Assembly: GCA_028753945.1 (NCBI GenBank)
Contig: JAPNXP010000012.1
Coordinates: 4,858,501 to 4,922,500, forward strand
Source: Hexactinellida sp. DTS-2022
Taxonomy: Eukaryota; Porifera; Hexactinellida
DNA length: 64,000 nt
Direction: 5' to 3'
Positions 59,586-64,000 of the stretch are shown here, one piece after another. Position numbers and translations under genes: made by a program. The stretch's first letter is position 1. Each line of letters starts with the position of its first letter. Below the pieces are notes generated by a model. That model was not told the DNA's origin. It saw nothing but the letters and a program-made list of their open reading frames with translations, and did no database searches.

Positions 59586-60707
59586 ATGGCAACAGCTCAG
59601 AGCAATGCGTTAGTAGAGAAGGTTGTATCTGTCAAGCGGTACCTAGATACCCTTCCGCACTCTAGGAATGTGGGCGGCGTGCCCCTCCCCAAGTGCCGAG
59701 TGCAGCTGCACGTGCATCTGGACGGAGCCGTGCGTGTGCGCACTCTGTTCGAGGTTATGCAGCGGAGAGGGATCGACGTAGGGGCCGAGGACATACAGTC
59801 TCTGCAGAAGAAATCTATTCCCATCCCCGGTGTATCGCTGGTAGAATTTTTGAAACCTTTTGATTTAATAGCCCGTATTTTAGGCGGGGACCCAGCAGCG
59901 CTGCGCAGGATTGCGCGGGAGTTTGTCGAGGACCAAGCTAGCGAGGGCGTGGCCTACGTGGAGGTGCGCTACTCGCCGCACCTCCTCAGGGGCGCCGAGC
60001 CCCCGCTCACGGCCGAACAGGTGACAGATGCCATTATTTCCGGCCTGGAGGATGGCTGCAAGGCCATCCCGGACATAACGGTGAAGAGCATCCTTTGTGG
60101 GATCATGGGGCACCCCGAGTGGCTCATGGAGTGCGTGGACCTGGTCGCGGCTTTCCGGGGGCGCGGCGCAGTGGCCATAGACATAGCGGGCGACGAGAAC
60201 GCGGGTACTTTCGCGGAGAGCGAGGCCGCGTACCTGCGAGCGCGGGAGCTGGGCATACACCGGACCGCGCACGCCGGGGAGGCCGGCCCCGCCGAGCACG
60301 TGCGGCAGGCGCTGGACCTGCTGCGGGCGGAGCGCGTCGGACACGGGTACGCAGTCGTGGAGGACAGGGCGCTCCTGGAGAGGGCCGTCCGGGAGAAGAT
60401 ACACTTCGAGATGTGTCCCATCAGCAGCGTGCTCACGGGCGCCTCTTCGCATCTGCAGAACCCGATTCGCCAGATCGCCACGTCCGGGGCCCAGTTCAGC
60501 ATCAACACGGACGATCCGACTATGAACGACGCCTCTCTGAGCCACGACTACGAGTTCTGCAGTCTCTTCCTGGGCCTGTCTCCGCAGCTGCTCACGCTCT
60601 CCAACTTCATGGCTCTCGAGGCGGCCTTCATTCCAGAGGCGGAGAAGAGAGAGATCCGAGAGAGACTCGTGGCGGCCTACACACAGCCCCCCGTCCCGCC
60701 CTGCTAG
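59586..60707 (+). CDS. ADA: Adenosine deaminase
   Basis: A 373-aa single exon from the ATG at 59586, which has a good Kozak context; an in-frame ATG at 59541 with a poorer context would add 15 residues. Zinc and catalytic motifs are all present: HVH at residues 42-44 (QLHVHLDGA), GDENAG, HAGEAG with catalytic Glu, RVGHGY, and the NTDDP metal-binding site. The product deaminates adenosine and deoxyadenosine to inosine forms in purine salvage. Human ADA is 363 aa. No signal peptide, so it is ADA1-type and not the secreted ADA2/CECR1 type. Confidence 0.95.
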   Translation: MATAQSNALVEKVVSVKRYLDTLPHSRNVGGVPLPKCRVQLHVHLDGAVRVRTLFEVMQRRGIDVGAEDIQSLQKKSIPIPGVSLVEFLKPFDLIARILGGDPAALRRIAREFVEDQASEGVAYVEVRYSPHLLRGAEPPLTAEQVTDAIISGLEDGCKAIPDITVKSILCGIMGHPEWLMECVDLVAAFRGRGAVAIDIAGDENAGTFAESEAAYLRARELGIHRTAHAGEAGPAEHVRQALDLLRAERVGHGYAVVEDRALLERAVREKIHFEMCPISSVLTGASSHLQNPIRQIATSGAQFSINTDDPTMNDASLSHDYEFCSLFLGLSPQLLTLSNFMALEAAFIPEAEKREIRERLVAAYTQPPVPPC

Positions 60708-60875
60708 CTAGCCTCTTAGGACTCAAATCCCGAATTAGTCACGTTCCATACTGCCTGTTCTAGCTCTAGTATTCATGTTAGTTCGCTATGGATAGTATAC
60801 GAAATATTAGTTATTTATATTTAATAATAATAAATCGGTGTTATTAAAACGAACTTTTGTGTTGAAGCTATATCT

Positions 60876-61009
60876 AAGCTTCGTTTACTTGTTTTTGTTT
60901 GCTTGTTTTGTTTTCTTGTTTGCTTGTTTGTTTGTTTGTTTGTTTGCTTGTTTGTTTTCTTATTTGTTTGCTTGGTTTGTTTGTTTGTTTATTTGCTTGT
61001 TTGTGCCTG
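60876..61009. repeat. (GTTT)n/(GCTTG)n simple repeat 5' of NOP58
   Basis: A degenerate run of TTTG and CTTGTTTG units directly before the NOP58 start. It is open in frame with NOP58 and would add a Leu/Phe/Cys-rich stretch, but it is a simple repeat, most likely 5' UTR or intron: a pyrimidine-rich tract precedes GCCTGAAG at 61005-61012. Confidence 0.9.
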
Positions 61010-61020
61010 AAGACAGTCGG

Positions 61021-62596
61021 ATGCTAGTTCTGTTCGAGACTGCGGCCGGCTACGCTATCTTCAAGCTGCTGGACGAGCAGAAGCTACAGGAGTCTGAGAA
61101 TATTTTCAGAGAGTTTGAGACTCCCGAGGCGGCTACGCAGCTGCTCAAGCTGCAGCACTTTGAGAAGTTCGCCGACGTCAACGAGGCTCTGGTAGCCGCC
61201 ACCGCTGTTGTGGACGGGAAACTGACTAAACGCCTCAAGAAAGTAATTACAAATGTTTCGAAAGGAATGCACGAGACTCTGGCAGTGGCTGACTCCAAGC
61301 TAGGCTCTGCTATCAAAGAGAAAATAGGACTCGACTGCATCCATGGTACAAAAGTACAGGCTCTATTTCGCGGAATTCGCCAGCAGTCCGAGGCTCTCCT
61401 GGTTGGGCTGGACAAAAAGGAAATGGAAACCATGGCGATGAGTCTAGCGCACGGTCTCTCTCGCTTCAAACTAAAGTTCAGTCCGGACAAAGTCGACACG
61501 ATGATAATACAGGCTGTCAACCTGTTGGACGACCTGGACAAGGAGCTGAACAACTACATCATGCGCTGTCGCGAGTGGTAAGCTAGTATCTCAGCTGTTT
61601 CTGCATATCTGTTTATTGTTAATACCCCAGGTACGGATGGCACTTCCCAGAGCTAGGCAAGATAGTGAGCGACCACACGGCGTACGTGCGCTCCATTCTG
61701 TCGATAGGAATGCGCGTCGAAGCCAGCAAGGCCGAGCTAGACGAGATCCTGCCTGTGAAGATAAAGGAGGAGGTTATCCAGGGCAGCGAGATATCAATGG
61801 GCACGGAAATAGCGGAGGAGGACCTGCTTAACATCCAGGCGCTGTGTCGCCAGGTGCTGGAGCTGAGTGCCTATCGGGAACAGCTGGCCGAGTATCTCAA
61901 GAACAGAATGGCAACTATTGCTCCGAACCTAACCGTGCTGGTGGGAGAGCTAGTGGGGGCCAGGCTTATTGCGCACGCGGGGTCTCTCATAAACCTGGCC
62001 AAGTACCCGGCCTCCACTGTCCAGATCCTTGGAGCGGAGAAGGCTCTCTTCCGCGCGCTGAAGGGCAAGAAGAACACGCCCAAGTACGGACTGTTGTACC
62101 ACGCGTCTCTCGTGGGACAGAGCGGGGCCAAGTTCAGAGGTAAGCTAGTCTCTCTTAATAGCAGCTAATTAACGCGCTGTCCGCAGGTAAGATATCCCGC
62201 TCTCTCGCCGCTAAGGCCTCTATCAGCGCCCGTGTGGACGCTCTGGGAGAGGGGGACGACAACTCGGTGGGACTGCTGTGCAGACAGAAAGTGGAGACGC
62301 GCCTCAAGGAGTGCGAGAAGCAGCAGCTGAGACAGGTGAGTGGGACCGGCAAGGGACAGAGGGACAGCAAGAAGTTCGAGTTCAAGAGGGAACCGAGAGG
62401 ATACAACACAGGAGCAGATTTCATGTTCGGAGAGGAGGCCACACACCAGGCGCCAGGAGGAGAGAAGACAACTCCTGGGGGGAAGAAAAGGAAGCTGGAA
62501 ACAGCTGGAGACACCGAGACAACGCCCGGAGAGGAAGGCGGGAAGAAGAAGAAAAAGAAAAAGAAAAGTTTAGAGTCTACAACTCCAGATAACTAA
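61021..62596 (+). CDS. NOP58: Nucleolar protein 58, box C/D snoRNP core
   Basis: Three exons, 61021-61577, 61631-62139 and 62187-62596, with introns of only 53 and 47 bp (phases 2 and 1), 491 aa. The start [19 protein letters not shown] is the NOP58 N-terminus. The Nop domain is clear ([47 protein letters not shown], in segments [13 protein letters not shown] and [10 protein letters not shown]) with [13 protein letters not shown] following. The tail is Lys-rich (eight Lys before SLESTTPDN), as in other NOP58 proteins. It binds box C/D snoRNAs that guide 2'-O-methylation. A GTGAGT at 62336 lies in-frame inside exon 3 but no acceptor follows and the frame is open. Confidence 0.95.
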
Positions 62597-62811
62597 TTTG
62601 ATATGTTTTTGTTAGAAAATTTTATAGTTTCTTAGTTTTAAATGCGATATTGCCGATAGAAGCATCTTCACTTTCAAAAAATATTTCTACTATTCTTATC
62701 TACTTCTTTTGTTCGGAAATTAATTTGGTTCAAATTCATTTCCGAATATTACATCGGTTTCTGTTAACATACATGGTTTGTTTAACTCTATTATTTCCTA
62801 GAACTGTTTAC

Positions 62812-64000
62812 ATGGTAGAAGTAACTCGAAATAACTTTCAAGAGACTTTGCCTTTAGTTCAGACGGTAATAGATCAATGTTCTTTCTTCGCAATTGACTG
62901 TGAGTTCACAGGACTCGAGTGCTCCACTGCAACCGAAAAGACTCTGTTCGACTCCCCAGAAGAGCGATACTCCAAATTGAAGCTAAACGCGGAAGCTTTC
63001 ACCATAAGCCAGTTCGGACTGGCCTGCTACGCTCCACAGCAGCAAGACATACACAGCAACAAGTACACGGCGCATGTTTTCAATTTCTATCTGCTCCCGC
63101 GCCCCGTGGGCAGTTCGCAGCCCAGGTTCCAAATCCAGGTCTCCAGCATTGAGTTCCTTTGTCAGAACTCGTTTGACTTCAACAAGCACTTCTACGAAGG
63201 GATTCCCTACCTGGACGAAGCCTTAGAGCAGAGACTGATCAGTGAATATCAGTCTAATTGGAAGCCAGGGGACCGTCTTACTGTTGGTTTAGTGGGAGAC
63301 TCAGGAGAGCGGTTAGTTCGTACTGTAAGAGACAGGGTTCTTGTATGGCTATGGTATAATGCAATTAATTATCTCTAGACTGATGGCTATAATTAGAGAG
63401 TGGAGAGAGAAGAATCTCATCCAGCACCAACAGAACATTCTAGAACTGAAGACTAACCCTGCTATTTCTCTTGACGATTTCATTAAGCAGATCCACACCG
63501 AGTTCCCTGACCTGCACGCTTGTGTTGGCACTGACAACAGATTGGTTGTCAAACTGGGCACACGTAACTCCACCAACAACAATTATATGAATTGGGAGAA
63601 CACAATAAAACAACACGTGGGATTCTCTCAAGTGTTCAAGATGCTAGTTAAGTCCCGCAAGCCTTTGGTGGGGCACAATCTACTGATGGACCTAATGTTG
63701 ATATACCACCACCTGTACCAGCCCCTGCCTGTGACTCTAACTGAATTCAAACACAACCTGCTCCAGCTATTCGGCTGCATCATAGACACTAAGCAGCTGT
63801 GCAATACCGTGCGTAGGGAGTACAACGTGCTGCTGAATGGGACCTCTCTCGGGGAGGTGTACGGTCAGCTGAGCAGTCCTGAGTGGTCGCTATACTCGCT
63901 GTGCGCGCCCGACATAACCATTGCGAACTCTAATGTTAAGAAAGTGACCTTGTTCCATCAGGCAGGGAATGACGCTTATTCAGCTGGGTTTGTGTTCCTC
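62812..64000 (+). CDS. PNLDC1: PNLDC1/PARN-type 3' exonuclease (partial, runs off the window)
   Basis: Exon 1 is 62812-63311 and exon 2 starts at 63379 and is open to the window end; splice phase 2 is consistent. 373 aa are visible. DEDDh residues appear in order: Asp and Glu in FFAIDCEFTGL, Asp in GHNLLMDLML, and His-x4-Asp in HQAGNDAYSAG. NKYTAHVFNFYLLPRP and FDFNKHFYEGIPYL are family blocks. The DCEFTGL and NKYxAHxxNFYL text leans to PNLDC1, which trims piRNA 3' ends, over PARN, which deadenylates mRNA; the R3H-like middle is short. A TTATTTCCTAG acceptor-like site ends 10 bp before the ATG. It starts 215 bp after NOP58. The C-terminus, where PNLDC1 has a membrane anchor, is outside the window. 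Confidence 0.85.

Noticed and set aside
59880-60545. Antisense ORF of 221 codons over ADA
   Set aside because: Mirror frame of a GC-rich gene; the plus strand holds all ADA catalytic motifs.
60838-61020. N-terminal extension of NOP58, Leu/Phe/Cys-rich
   Set aside because: It is the translation of a (TTTG)n/(CTTG)n simple repeat. The NOP58 family begins at [12 protein letters not shown] (61021).
62336-62341. GTGAGT donor-like site within NOP58 exon 3
   Set aside because: The reading frame continues to a typical Lys-rich NOP58 tail and no acceptor follows that would keep the frame.
62278-62592. Alternative-frame ORFs in NOP58 exon 3
   Set aside because: Low-complexity Arg/Glu text arising from the Lys-rich tail read in other frames.
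1-64000. tRNA, rRNA or snoRNA genes
   Set aside because: I looked for B-box-like GGTTCGAATCC words and long conserved RNA stretches on both strands and found none; a tRNAscan-SE/Infernal run would be needed to exclude diverged ones.

Overview
The window reads as nuclear DNA of an animal. Evidence: spliced genes with GT-AG introns, metazoan-type genes (SMARCE1, a small-Maf-like bZIP, a PNLDC1/PARN-like trimmer nuclease, front-end desaturase, SKAP, Jouberin), an in-frame UGA read as selenocysteine, and an intergenic space full of MITE-type DNA transposons. Most genes have zero or one intron (SELENOO, ANKLE2, AHI1, TBC1D, ADA and SLC49A4 are single-exon), so this is an unusually intron-poor invertebrate, possibly a non-bilaterian. 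The species cannot be named from the sequence alone.

Layout. 0-17 kb is all minus strand: HAUS3 (augmin), ANKLE2 (nuclear envelope reassembly), SPCS2 (signal peptidase complex), two paralogous genes joining an RII-alpha dimerization/docking domain to C2H2 zinc fingers, SELENOO with a UGA-Sec codon and a SECIS-like hairpin, and a TBC1D12/14-type Rab GAP. 17-21 kb is plus strand: a secreted protein with two MRH (mannose-6-phosphate receptor homology) units and an LPCAT3-like acyltransferase whose 3' end recurs as two broken copies nearby. 22-30.5 kb is minus strand: SLC49A4-like transporter, B4GALNT3/4-like glycosyltransferase with PA14 domain, GMF, MAGOH, CNEP1R1. From 31.4 kb on nearly everything is plus strand: a divergent alpha-tubulin, a 4.6 kb repeat block, SKAP, AHI1/Jouberin, syntaxin-16, front-end desaturase, ribokinase, two tandem acid lipases, (a minus-strand bZIP), SMARCE1, an unrecognised two-TM glycoprotein, ADA, NOP58 and the start of a PNLDC1/PARN-type nuclease that runs off the window.

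The genes are mostly housekeeping and do not form one pathway. Genes run in long co-directional blocks with gaps of only 110-220 bp in several places. Several start codons sit just after a pyrimidine-AG acceptor-like site, which suggests 5'-UTR introns or spliced-leader trans-splicing. Non-genic DNA is AT-rich and holds pogo/Tigger-like MITEs (TA target duplications), hAT-like MITEs (three with perfect 8-bp target duplications), foldback elements, a palindromic AAACATGTTT array and a 20-bp minisatellite with a 553-bp higher-order period.

Most interesting: the RIIa-zinc-finger fusion pair, the selenoprotein O recoding signal, a divergent alpha-tubulin lacking Lys40, an acid lipase paralog with a changed oxyanion-loop Gly, a small-Maf-like bZIP with a degenerate basic region, and the repeat block at 34.4-36.4 kb.
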